DNA from: Rotaria socialis
Taxonomy: Eukaryota; Rotifera; Eurotatoria; Philodinida; Philodinidae
NCBI GenBank assembly: GCA_905331475.1
Contig: CAJNYU010002702.1
Span: 124,001-188,000, forward strand
Length of the DNA: 64,000 bases
Direction: 5' to 3'
The position numbers and the translations under genes were made by a program. This document shows positions 38,571-49,507 of the stretch, piece by piece (the first letter of the stretch is position 1; every line of letters begins with the position of its first letter). Below the pieces are notes generated by a model. The model saw nothing but the letters and a program-made list of their open reading frames with translations. It was not told the origin of the DNA and ran no database searches.

Positions 38571-40822
38571 ATGGATCTAACGATTGTTTTACTATGGTTT
38601 CTTGCATTTTCTTTGATCGTTTTATTTTTGGGTACTTTAAATTATTTTCTCGGACGGACAGATTCAGATGAAATAATATGTTCAAAACAATCTCAATCTG
38701 ATACTGCAAATCAGCAGCAGCAACAACAACAAACAAATCGCAGTGGTACTAGTAATAGGCGTCGAAAGAATGCACGAAGTGCAAATAAAAAACGACAGAA
38801 AGCAGCAGCAGCGGCAGCAGCGGCAGCCGCAAGCAAAAATTTAAATAATGATAATGAATATAAACAAGAGAAAAATGCAACTCTACCTAAAAACAAGATT
38901 GAAGCAGAAGCAAAAGAAGAAGAATCATTGACAGAATCTTCTGCACAATCAACTAATGAAGAACAAGATGAAGAGGAAGAATTTGCAGATCCAATAGCTA
39001 TCGAAGAAGCTTTAATCTGTTCTACTACAGCATTTATACAAGAAGAGAAAGAATCAAGCTCACCACTTAAACAACGTAACAAAGATAAAACTAATCCAAT
39101 GAATAGTAAGTCACCAAGTCCAATTGCTACAATTTCTACCAATGCAACAAATTGCTCTTTGGCACCACAATTTTCATTGAAACAAGGCTCTATTGTTCCA
39201 TCGAAGCCTAAAGCAAATGTAGCACCTGTTAAACAAGCTATGTCATCGACTAATACAGCAAATACTGAATTTAATCCATCTTCACAAGTTAATAATTCTA
39301 AGTCAATTGAAAATTCATCGTCATCATATAATATCTATTCATATTCTGAACATAGTCCTGGATTGCCAAGATTTCAGCAACAACAACAACAACGACAAGA
39401 AACAGATACTTTTGCTACGCAAAAATTTCGCAGAAAAAAAACAGCAACACAAACAAAAACACCATCTATTCTACTTGATTCATCTACAAGAGAAAATGAT
39501 GTTGCATCCTTAGCATCAAAACAAAAACTAATCAAAAACGCTCATTTCGAATTACCTTTTCAATCACATCAACATGAATCATTCGATTCCAATGGATATT
39601 CATCAGGATCAGATAATTTATCAGGTAGGAAATTTTTTGTTTGGATGAAATCATTAATAGTAATTTTGTTTTTATTTTTCGTAATAGAATCACCATCACC
39701 AATGCTTTCAAATAATAATAATAATAATAATAGTTCATCATTGTCAATATCGGCTGAGTCTCAATGTTCATCAAAACGACCTGATATAAAACCAACTGTA
39801 TCAACATCAAATATTTTATTAGATAAATTAGTTTCCGTATTTGATAATGTTTCTTTTTCATCGGAAGAACTTGGATTAATTTTAAAAAAACTAACTGCTA
39901 AACAATTCTCAAATAGACAAGACTGGCAACATTTGTTATCAACAAAAGCAAAAAATGATAAAACTATTGAACATATATTTGAAGAAATGTATCATAGTCA
40001 GGCGAAGATTCTTGCTATTGAATTACAAATAGAAAAAAGTCGCGTACTTGAATTAACTAAAACAAATGTTGAAATGACGAATACAATAAAGCATTTTCAA
40101 CAGCCCAATGAAAATATGGCACCATATCAGCAAAGAATTGTATCACATCAAATGCAACTTAGACGATTGGCTGATGAAAATGCACGTTTACTTCATCAAT
40201 TACATACATATTCGATGATGCCAAATTCAATTAATGAACTTAAACAACAACAAAATATTCTTGATGAACAATTGAGACAAATCTCGAATAGAAATAGTTC
40301 GTTAGAAAAAGAAATAAGCGATGGAGAACGTGCCAGAAAGCATGCAGCAGAAATCTATAAGAAGGGTAAATATTTGGTTATATGAATAATCAATTATTAT
40401 TATTATTTCGTATGAATTTTGTTTTCTTTTTTGTTGGCTTAGCTGATGCTCAAAAACAAGAGCGAATAGAACAAATGATTGATGATTTAAATAAATATAA
40501 AAAAATCGATAAAGATTTAGGTACAATTCGACAAAAACACAAAGATCTTAAAGAAAATTTAGATAGCAAATTGGATGAAGTAAGTAATGAACGTGATGAA
40601 TTAGAAAAATATGGTGATCAACTCAACAGAAAAATTCAACAATATGAACCATTAAAAATAGAATATGAACAACTTATTCAAAATGAAGCAGAAACATCAA
40701 ACCTTGACAAACTTCAACAGGAATTAAATGAACTCAAAGCTAAAAATGATTTACTAAGACAACGCCATGTGAAAATAATGGAACAATTAAATAAAAAATC
40801 ACATTCACAACAGCAAAATTAA
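38571..40822 (+). CDS. ER-type membrane-anchored coiled-coil protein, RRBP1/kinectin-like
   Basis: My model has three exons, 38571-39624, 39688-40365 and 40443-40822, giving 703 residues. An N-terminal membrane segment (about residues 4-26, LLWFLAFSLIVLFLGTLNYF) is followed by a basic patch (NRRRKNARSANKKRQK), a poly-Ala run, a long low-complexity Ser/Gln/Asn region, and from about residue 420 a coiled coil to the C-terminus (ADENARLLHQLH, LRQISNRNSSLEKEIS, KLQQELNELKAKNDLL). This layout (anchor, basic linker, coiled coil) is that of p180/RRBP1 and kinectin at the rough ER. I see similar architecture and weak sequence likeness only, so the family is inference. The 63-nt segment 39625-39687 is stop-free but has GTAGGA and TAATAG ends and would otherwise add a spurious hydrophobic stretch. 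Confidence 0.6.
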
Positions 40823-41255
40823 TCAGATCAATTCTCTCGGAGTTGAATAAAATATTAAAAAACAATTTGTTTTCGTCGATCAATCAAAAAATTTGATAAA
40901 AGCATGCATTTTTTCGGTTGATTTTTAGTCTGTTTTAACGAATCTCTATTTGTTTTGTTTTTATACTATTAAAATCAAAGTATTCTTTCTTGTGTCTTGC
41001 TCAATATAAAACGATCTATCACTATGAGTATTGTTTATTCAAGAACAACGAAAGATATTTTCAAGAGTTTAACATGTGATTCCGTCTTTTTTTAATATTC
41101 CAACTATGTCCAACAATTGTTTTTTTCAATTTTCTCCTTGTTTTGTTGATTTTTAAAACTTTGTTACTGATCTTTGCTCATCAATTAAATCAATATGAAT
41201 TTGAGTTTTCTGTTTTTAAATATCTTATAATTCATTTGTTTTCTTTGAATTTTAG
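40823..41255. other. Intergenic before the TXNDC5-like gene
   Basis: A 433-bp AT-rich gap. A pyrimidine-rich tract ending in TTTTAG at 41255 abuts the next ATG directly, so the 5' UTR of that gene must come from an upstream exon or a trans-spliced leader. Confidence 0.45.
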
Positions 41256-44200
41256 ATGATGTTTTTCAATAAGCTTTTATTGATTGGTCTATTAATTTAT
41301 TATTATTGTACAATTGTACAAAGTGAAATAATACAATTGACATCACATAATATTTCACAATATCTTCAAGATCATGTTACTTTTGTTAAGTTCTATGCGA
41401 ATTGGTAAAATTTCAGAATACCTAATTGATAAGTGATTAGAGATTTTTTTTTTGTTTATTTTTCTAGGTGCCCACACAGCAAAAAACTTGAACCAACATG
41501 GACACGTTTCGCTGAAACGAAAGCAAATAGAGATCTTCATGTGGCTAAGGTAAAATTTGCAATACTAATTTTTCAATGAGAACATTTTTATCGGCAAAGC
41601 TTCAGAGTAAATCGTGATCAACACAATCAAAGCTAGGAATCTACATAGTTGACTAAAGATGTTAGCAACATTTATTAATTTAAACAAATGGCATACCTAT
41701 AATAAAATCAATCATTAAAATAATTTTTTAGACTAAGCTATAGTTTAAAATTTTTCATAATCGCTAAATAATATACTTTTCTCTAGTATTTATCTTGATT
41801 TATAATATATCACTGAAATTTAACATATAAATATACATGAAAGTTATGAAAGAATATCTTTCGTTCTCAGAAACCGATTAGCTTTATACTTAGTCTATTG
41901 ATTAGCTTTTGTATGAGACACTATTACAAATAATTTTAATGGGTTTTGTTTTCATGTTCATTATGATTTGAAAGTTTTTATTCTTCGTATATGAAATTCT
42001 TTAATAGTCTCGAATATTTCAAGTAGGCGAGCACTTTTTCTATGGTAGCCAGTTTAAAACATTGTATAAAACATGTTGGAAGAATGTTTTCTTAAATACA
42101 TAAAAAAAAACGAAATATAAAATTCTGCAACAAAATCTAAGCTAGTAGACTCGAATGTAGTCTAGTTTTACAACATATGACTTTTAAATAGACCTCATAT
42201 GTTTACGCGATAGTACAATTTCTATAAAAGTTATCCGCATTTTTTGATGAAATGTCGGAATAAAAAAGAATTGATCTATACAGCTTTTCTAAATGAATTG
42301 ATTACTTCGAACATTTCTCTTGTTAGAAAAGTCGAAAAATGCTTTTACTTAGATTGATATAAAGTATAAACTGTGTGATACTGAATGCAAAACCGATAAT
42401 GAACATCTGATTTTCTTTATTGGTAATTTTATTCTAGCCTGAAGTTTTATGTTTCGACTCAATTTCGCTCATTCACAAAATAACTGTACAAAATTCAGAT
42501 AGATGATATTGTAGTACAATAAAGAAAGCTGTTAGCCCAATCCCTGTGGGATTAAAATGTGAAACACGGTAAAGCTCCTTTTCTGGAATCCGCCTACCAC
42601 GGTCTGTGAGGGTCTGTGGAGCTTTTCTGTCACGGCTTGTATTATGGTGTATGGAGTCTCTAGAGACCATCGCAGACCGTTACACAGACTTCAGAAGCCA
42701 TCACAGACCGTGACAGAGAAATTAATTAATTAATTAACTAGCTGGCTAATTAATTAATTAACTAGCTGGCTAATTAATTAATTTCTTTGTCCCGGCCTGT
42801 GGGGGAGGGAGGGTGGAGGATGGGTCCAATTTTCTACCCTATATACTTCAACATTCCTTTCAGATCGTGTTTCACAAAACTAAATAGTTTCATCGTGCAG
42901 TGGAAATCATGAAAAATTAACGAGAATATACAATATCCGATACGATAGTAAATAAAAATCATCGATTTGAATTTGTCGTAGTTTTAGAAATCTTTATTCA
43001 TCGTTAATCGATGAATTCAAACTGCATTCAATCATCTTGACTAATATTGTCTCGTCCATTTATAAATTTAAATTCCTTACTTATTTAAAAATTACTATTG
43101 ATATGATACTAGCTTTTTTGTTTTGTAATCATATAGATCGACTGTTCTCAAGATGCTCTGATATGTTCAGATCATGATATATTCGGCTATCCAACGTATG
43201 TTCAGCAATCAAATAATGTCATTTGATTCTTTAATTATTGTTTTTAGATTAAAATTATTTGTACGTGGAAGTGGTGCACGATACGAAGGTCCGCGTCAGG
43301 TTGAATCTCTGGAAGCATTCTATCGAGAAAAATTAGCTGAAGATGTTAATGTATGTTAAAAAATGATGATATTATACATTTATTCTTGTATTTTGTTGTT
43401 GTTTCTATTTATTTCAGTTTGAAGATAATGTCGCAACTAAGAAACCTATTACAGAACTAACAACAGAAAATTTTGCTCAAATGACGGCAAAAAATTTTGC
43501 ATTCATTGTCTTTTTTGCACCATGGTGTAGTCATTGTAAAATGTTTAAGCCTGTTTTTCAAGAATTAGCTAAACAAATGTTTAATATTGATGGATTAATG
43601 TTTGCAACCGTAAATTATTTGAATATTTAAATTGATGCTTAGAAACTTTATTTCTTAAGGTTGACTGTACGATGCATCAGAGTCTTTGCGAAAGACAACG
43701 CATTAAAGGTTATCCAACATTGATTTGGTTTGAAGATGGTGTTGAAGTAGGATCGAAAAGAATTTTATATTAATATCGAATAAATATATGTTTCTATCAT
43801 TTTTTAGAAAGATCGTTATGTAGAAGCTCGTGAATTGAATAGAATACAAAATTATATTGAACTAAAACTAAAAGAAGCTAAACATTTAGTTACAGAAGCA
43901 CCACCAGCAGTTCAGTATGAAGAAGAACAAAATGATGAAGAGTTATCTGAGGTAAGTCTTGAATAGGAAAACTTTGAGAAAGATTACTTTTCACCAAAGA
44001 CATAAAAGTTTAGATAAACCTACTTTGTGTAGGTAGCTCGAAATTTTCACATCGTTCACACATATAAAACGGTTTCTTTATAGCTGTAGAATCTTTTTTA
44101 TTTTTCATTATTTTCTGTCTGAAAAAAAGATGTGATTTTTTCAACAGAATCGACAATACTTTTCTCGGCATACACAAATTTTTAATTGCGTATCTCAGAA

Positions 44201-45125
44201 CTCCCAGCAGAGCTTCATTATTGTTAATGATGCTTCTTTTTTTGTTCAAAAATGCATGCCAAAAGATGCTGAACATGTCAAAGTTCTTTTTCTTTAATTA
44301 ATCTTTGTTACATCTATATGAAAGAGTACTTTTATAATTATTAAATCGCCATTTTTCGAAAAATCAAACTATATTTTGAATTTATCTCTTGAAAAGTAAA
44401 AATTTGGAAATAATACAGTCTCTGACATGCTTTTTCAAGTAGAACAACTTTAGTACATACAATCGAATTCCATGAAGAACCGTGTAAGTTAAATGAGCTG
44501 CTTTTTCATACTTACGTTAGTACTAGTTGAATATCTTCTAGTAACATCATAATATTGAGCTTAACAATTTCATTACAACTTTCTCATGATAGTCTTACAA
44601 TATTCTGAAAATTTCATATGATTTAAATATTTCTAACCTACTATTGTTTCATTTTGAAAAGGAAGGGCAATCTGAAAAAAAGATTAACTTTATTTTAGAC
44701 AGATAATATTCTTAACATCAAAACATTTACACAAGGAGTTAGTTTCGAAGGTTATGCATTCGTTAATTTTGGCGCACCTTGGTGTTCTCATTGTCAAAAA
44801 TTAGCACCGATTTGGAATCAGCTTGCACACAAATTTTCTCACCATGATGAAATACGCATTTCTCGTGTTGATTGTACAGCAAGTGAATCATTATGTCGAG
44901 ATTATGGAGTATGTTCTCTATTTTACTCTCTTTTAAATAACTCATTATAATTTTAATTAGATACGTGCTTTTCCTACTCTTATTTTATTTCGTTATGGAG
45001 AATCCAAAGTTGAATATAGTGGTTCAAGAGATTTTGATTCATTATATAAGTTTCTTGCTGATCAAATAGAGTTTTTTGGTGATGAATACTTATTTAAACA
45101 AGACTATAGAATTAAAAATGAATAG
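41256..45125 (+). CDS. TXNDC5: TXNDC5/ERp46-like protein with three thioredoxin domains
   Basis: Nine exons: 41256-41404, 41468-41549, 43137-43195, 43248-43350, 43418-43609, 43660-43746, 43808-43951, 44699-44908 and 44961-45125; 396 residues (human 432). It has a signal peptide (MMFFNKLLLIGLLIYYYC) and three thioredoxin folds with cis-Pro motifs (GYPT, GYPT, AFPT). The redox motifs are NWCPHS in domain 1, PWCSHC in domain 2 and PWCSHC in domain 3, whereas human ERp46 has CGHC three times. Domain 1 thus lacks the resolving cysteine. The C-terminus is RIKNE and has no KDEL-type retrieval signal. The family catalyses disulfide formation in ER clients; insect Pretaporter is a relative that can reach the cell surface. 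Intron 2 (41550-43136) hosts a GC-rich repeat element. Confidence 0.92.
42538..42553. repeat. Short perfect hairpin next to the intronic element
   Basis: The arms AATCCC and GGGATT flank a TGT loop immediately to the left of the MITE-like element in the TXNDC5 intron. Confidence 0.5.
42558..42876. mobile_element. MITE-like GC-rich palindromic element in TXNDC5 intron 2
   Basis: The ends form a 13-bp inverted repeat, TGTGAAACACGGT at 42558-42570 and its near complement ATCGTGTTTCACA at 42864-42876. Inside are inverted copies of CACGGTCTGTGA / TCACAGACCGTG, centred on a CTCTAGAG core near 42658-42665, then two tandem copies of a 24-bp unit (AATTAATTAATTAACTAGCTGGCT class) and a G-rich run (42800-42826). 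No coding capacity. The composition contrasts sharply with the AT-rich intron. A clear target-site duplication was not found, so the superfamily is unknown. Confidence 0.55.
42715..42785. repeat. Tandem duplication of a 24-bp TTAA/AGCTGGCT unit
   Basis: Repeats of ATTA end twice in ACTAGCTGGCT, giving two head-to-tail copies with a trailing partial ATTA run. They lie inside the MITE-like element. Confidence 0.8.
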
Positions 45126-45246
45126 AAAATCTTCAAAACAAAAACGGCGGTTATTTTTATTTATTTATTAATGTTGGTTTTTCTTCTCATGTATTTTACA
45201 GTGTGATGAATTTTTTGTGTTATAGTCAAATTAATTGATTGAAAAT

Positions 45247-45252
45247 AATAAA
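45247..45252 (+). promoter_or_regulatory. Polyadenylation signal of TXNDC5-like gene
   Basis: An AATAAA hexamer about 120 nt after the stop codon, followed by further AATAAA-like copies within 40 nt. Confidence 0.4.
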
Positions 45253-46104
45253 ATATTGAACTAAAAATAAAAATAAAGATTCATTCTGTTTCTTTATTTC
45301 TGCAACGCAGACAATCAAAAGTCTGATATCTCATGCATATATCATTAATGTATACATTTTTTCTATGATTTTTGATAATAATTGAAATCAGTTGCAATTC
45401 GTGTACTTTCTAAATAACAATCGATTCAGATCTTACTACTATATACGTAGCTATATTTACAAGAAAGAGAGCATATGGATCATAAGAATGGAATTTTTTC
45501 GTCTGACTTGGAAACTTCATAAATTCCATACTACTATTATATCGTAATACTTGGACATGCGTATACAGAATTTCGTGTGAAATGTAAGCTCTGATGATGT
45601 TAATGTTTTTGTTTGATAACTGTTGACTTACTAAAAACTTTTCAGCTTTAGTTCAAATTCTTTAATTTCGATGCAACATGTTTAAGATATTGAATTGATC
45701 ATATAACATAAGTAGAGTTCAGACCCCTTCATAAGATATAATCATTTTCTGCTATAGTATATTTTACTATCTATATAATATTCTCATGTTTATATCAAAT
45801 CAGCGTGAAAACTATTCGCATGATAGCCGGTGATAGCTCAAAAATTATATAAAAATCGTGTATGATACATTTCCACGCAATAGAACCATGCAACAATGCA
45901 TTAGAGTTTAAGGGACTAAAATTATGCACTTAATTTAAAAGGGGTAAATATAAACCAATACCTAAAAATATAGCAATCTATATGTAATTTTAAAATAAAC
46001 TTATATCTAATATACGATGAATTTATATCTAATTTATTAAGTAACACTACCTAACAACACAAAGTTATATACGATTAATTATTAAAGTAATAGAAAAAGA
46101 TCTT

Positions 46105-46173
46105 GAGGGTGCGGAGTGTGGGTGAGCGTGGGTATGAGTGTTTTGATCTCTCTTCACACCCACACCCACACCC
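46105..46173. repeat. Interstitial telomere-like repeats in inverted orientation
   Basis: A G-rich arm (46105-46134) with GTGTGGGT and GCGTGGGT is followed, after a short spacer, by a C-rich arm CACACCCACACCCACACCC (46155-46173), which is three units of CCCACA, the complement of TGTGGG. TGTGGG-type repeats are the telomere repeat reported for bdelloid rotifers. The tract is too short and too internal to be a current telomere. Confidence 0.6.
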
Positions 46174-46352
46174 TATTCATTTCACATGTTCAATCGTATT
46201 CAAATGAGGCTGTGTTAAATGCTTGTCAAAAACAAGAAAAATCATCAAACCCAAACATTGACGAATTTTCCAATGAAATTATTAAGCTGATTAAAAATAG
46301 ACGCTATATCTAATTTATTTTTCTCGTCTTATAGCAGGACTAAAGACGAGAA
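46174..46352 (+). mobile_element. Possible 5'-truncated retroelement tail: ORF end plus hairpin
   Basis: Directly after the (CCCACA)n tract an open frame runs to a stop at 46313, with protein-like content (SNEAVLNACQKQ, NIDEFSNEIIKLIKN). Seven bases past the stop is a perfect 10-bp hairpin, TTCTCGTCTT (46321-46330) and AAGACGAGAA (46343-46352), with further TAG/CTA pairing in the loop. Telomere-associated Penelope-like elements of bdelloids are known to join truncated 5' ends to reverse-complement telomere repeats, and this arrangement looks similar. The assignment is inference; the fragment is too short to identify by eye. Confidence 0.3.
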
Positions 46353-48249
46353 ACATTTTTTCAATTTCCTATCTGATTACTAAACAGTCAACATTTACGA
46401 TAGACAACATAAATAAATATACAACAAAAACCAATGTGCATGATAATTGACAAATTGAACGGCAAAAAGACTCTATCAATACATTTTTGTGCAATAACTT
46501 TTTGTCCCTAAATTAAAAACTACAATTATATAGATTCGATTTAGAAAATTCAAAAGCTAATAGGACCGTACGAGTGACCGAAACCAATTAAGTATCATAT
46601 TTGCAATCTGACAAGAGAAAAAATCGCATTATCGGATTCATCGAATCGAAAACCAATGTAATACTGAATAAAAAAATAAACAATCGATCAACATAAAGAA
46701 AAGATTCAAGCTTTCTGTTTTTGTCGAATAACTGACATCTTTTTATTGAATCGACGATAAAACTATTTCAACTTGGTTACCTTCATACCGTATACAGAGA
46801 GCAAAAAATATTTTATGTAAGTATAAGTATTTTAGTGAGCATAGTTATCTTGAAAATTTACTTAGATTCTACCGATATTTTATTTAACAGATGTTATTAT
46901 ATGTGATCAAACCTTTTTTTAATTTTCTTTTAAACAACAAATATTAATATATAACAATTCAATGATTGAACCATTAATAATAGTGTCAAATTGTAAGTGA
47001 AAAAAAATATCATAATTTATTCATACACGCAGTTGAAACGATTTCTTCTTCAATTAATGTTTCGAGACTTCAATGCAATTCGTTTGATGAATAACGTTGA
47101 CTTTCATTAATAATAGACGTAAAACTTCAAAAGATTATAGCCAATGAAAAATTGAAGTCACTCAGGAATGTAGTTTCAATAACTTGAACATGTCTTTGAT
47201 TTAATTTTGCTTATTTATCTTTCTTCAAAATAAATTCGACATAGATAAAGCATCATTTACATCGAGTAAAGTATTCAAACATTTACTTTTTACGAATGAA
47301 ATAACAATGTTATAATACATTTGTCTAGTCATTAATTAAGCGGGCAAAAGACAGTAGCAACTAAAAGCAAATGAGAAAAAAAATCATAGGTTTCCATTGT
47401 TCTGATTTATTAATACTATAGCTACAGTTTATGTATAAATAAATCAACATGAAAGAGCTCATATGATGTCATGCAAAATAGTCTATAAAAGTTAGCCGTA
47501 TTTTTATTGCGGAAAGAAAACGTCTGAATAGGAAAATCATCGATTGCCTATAACTATGAAGAATAATATACTAATAAAGAATAACTACGTGGATTCTTAA
47601 AATTCATTGAAACATTTAATGAAACACAGTAGTGGCTAAGTTTTTTCAACATAGACATGTAATTTTGTCTTTTTCTAAAGTTGGAAAAAGTATCATAGAT
47701 AGTATTGTAAAATCATGCTGTTTTCTCAATATTGCATCTCATGAGAGCAATTAAAAGAATATTTTCAATTACGATATAATAATCGACTTTTTATTGTCTT
47801 ATAAAAGAAAAAATCGTCTCCAAGATACTCTTGATAGGGAGAATTTAGTTTTCATCAAACTGCTACTTAAACGTGTTTCTTTTATATTAAATTATATTAA
47901 AATATGAAGAAAAAAAATAAATGAATAGAAAAATCATAGCTTTCAATAAATTAAATACTATATTTATATTTCACAGAATCAAATTGTTCTTATTCGTATT
48001 ACCGATCGCAAAAGATACTCTTATTGAAAACAACTAATATGTACAGTACATTTCTATAATCATTAAGTTTAAAGCTATTTCTTTCTAATTTTCCTTTATT
48101 AATGCTATCAAAGCGCAGCTGTTTGACATTTGCAGCGTTCTTTTTCTCGAGAAGAAAAATGGTACTATATTGACATCCTCGACTGCATTAAAAACATTAG
48201 CATATAATACTGATAACAACAAACTAATAGAAGTCATAACCTTAATAGC

Positions 48250-48837
48250 ATGCATAATAAGATGATGTACTGTATGCTCTTTGCTAGTTTACTTCTCATA
48301 GGATTCAGTGAATCGCACACCGTTCAAGCAACAACATCTATAAATCAAACTTGTCTCAATTTTGGTCATCAAAATAATTGTCAATTTTATAAATGTTTTG
48401 AGGAGCGTTTTCCTTGTGGGCCAAATTATTGGATGTCAAAATGGGGTCATAAATATTGTACGCGTATGAGAAAATCTTTGTCAAACTTTGATAGAAATGG
48501 TCAAGAATTAATCAAACAAATATCTACATGTTTAACAAATAAACTAATCAAACAACGCTATTACACAATGAATGTTATTAATTGTGAAAATTTACGTTTA
48601 GCTGGACAAAGAATTGTACATGAATGTTATATTACAAGCGCAGAATTATTTTGTAACGCATTTAAAGGAAAAAATCGTAATTGTTTTAATCAATTAATTG
48701 ATAATGAAGATAGACAAGATTTAACTCTCATACGTACATTATTAGCAGTCGGTCAGAGATGTACACCAAAAAAAGGACTTGCTGATATGAGACCAAATGG
48801 TAAAATGGATACGTGTATACCTACATCTAAGCAGTAA
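48250..48837 (+). CDS. Secreted Cys-rich protein, stanniocalcin-like
   Basis: Single exon, 195 residues. A signal peptide (MMYCMLFASLLLIGFSES) is followed by a regular cysteine pattern: CLNFGHQNNCQFYKCFEERF, then PCGPNYW, HKYCTRM, STCLTN, NCENLRL, HECYIT, FCNAF, NCFNQL and a final QRCTPKK. The FxxCFExRxPCG...YCxR pattern, followed by helical segments with CL and CY, is that of invertebrate stanniocalcin-like secreted proteins as I recall them. Vertebrate stanniocalcins are glycoprotein hormones that act in Ca/phosphate balance and as PAPP-A inhibitors. The invertebrate function is unknown. An N-glycosylation site (NQT) precedes the first Cys. The family call rests on spacing, not close identity. 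Confidence 0.55.
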   Translation: MHNKMMYCMLFASLLLIGFSESHTVQATTSINQTCLNFGHQNNCQFYKCFEERFPCGPNYWMSKWGHKYCTRMRKSLSNFDRNGQELIKQISTCLTNKLIKQRYYTMNVINCENLRLAGQRIVHECYITSAELFCNAFKGKNRNCFNQLIDNEDRQDLTLIRTLLAVGQRCTPKKGLADMRPNGKMDTCIPTSKQ

Positions 48838-49476
48838 AACGAATCAGTGTTCTTGCAATTATAGAAATCAACTGAATGCTTAGTATTATAGATGGATATT
48901 CATTCAGTATATATTATATCAAAAAGTACTTCTTTTTCTTTTTTTTTCATTTTTATAATTGTTCACCGAAACCTAATAATTTTACTCTTGTTAAACCAAA
49001 ATTTACTTAGAAATAAAAATAAATTTAAACTTAAGAGAAAATGTCATGTTTACCCATAAAATATTATAACACGCATTTTTTTGAATGAATAATTCTTTCA
49101 ATCTTTTTTCTTTGGTGTTCATACATCAACGAAGGTATTCTAAAATAATCGTTTATTTATATTATAGTTAGTTAGTTGTTACTAAAATGATTTGGTTTTC
49201 TTGAAAACTTTAGAGTACAGATTTGCATGAGCTGTCTGTTTCCGGAGATGTATATGTGTGAATGAACACGAAGAAAAAATAAAGGAGCAAAAGCAGAAAA
49301 AAAGAAATATGCAAGCTATCAAGGAAGATAACAATGGAGTAATAGATAAAATGTAATTATTCTTTTTTTGCGTCTGAATTAAATAATTTTCCTTGTGTTT
49401 CTGTATTTAGTCGTGGGTTCTCTCGACAGACCAACATAATATTTTGAAGGAGAGAGATAAATAATTTGAAATAGAA

Positions 49477-49507
<31 letters not shown>

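Larger units (their letters stand above)
45126..48249. other. Gene-poor 3.1 kb between TXNDC5 and the stanniocalcin-like gene
   Basis: Begins with the TXNDC5 3' end (AATAAA at 45247-45252). It contains the telomere-repeat/ORF/hairpin block at 46105-46352 listed separately. The remainder is AT-rich with no recognised gene. Confidence 0.5.

Noticed and set aside
38711-39142. 143-aa minus-strand ORF opposite the coiled-coil gene
   Set aside because: Antisense shadow produced by CAG/GCA repeats; contains poly-Ala and poly-Cys artefacts.
46321-46352. Hammerhead ribozyme in the hairpin after the ORF fragment
   Set aside because: The CUGAUGA core is absent; only a simple stem-loop and a chance GAGAAAC string are present.
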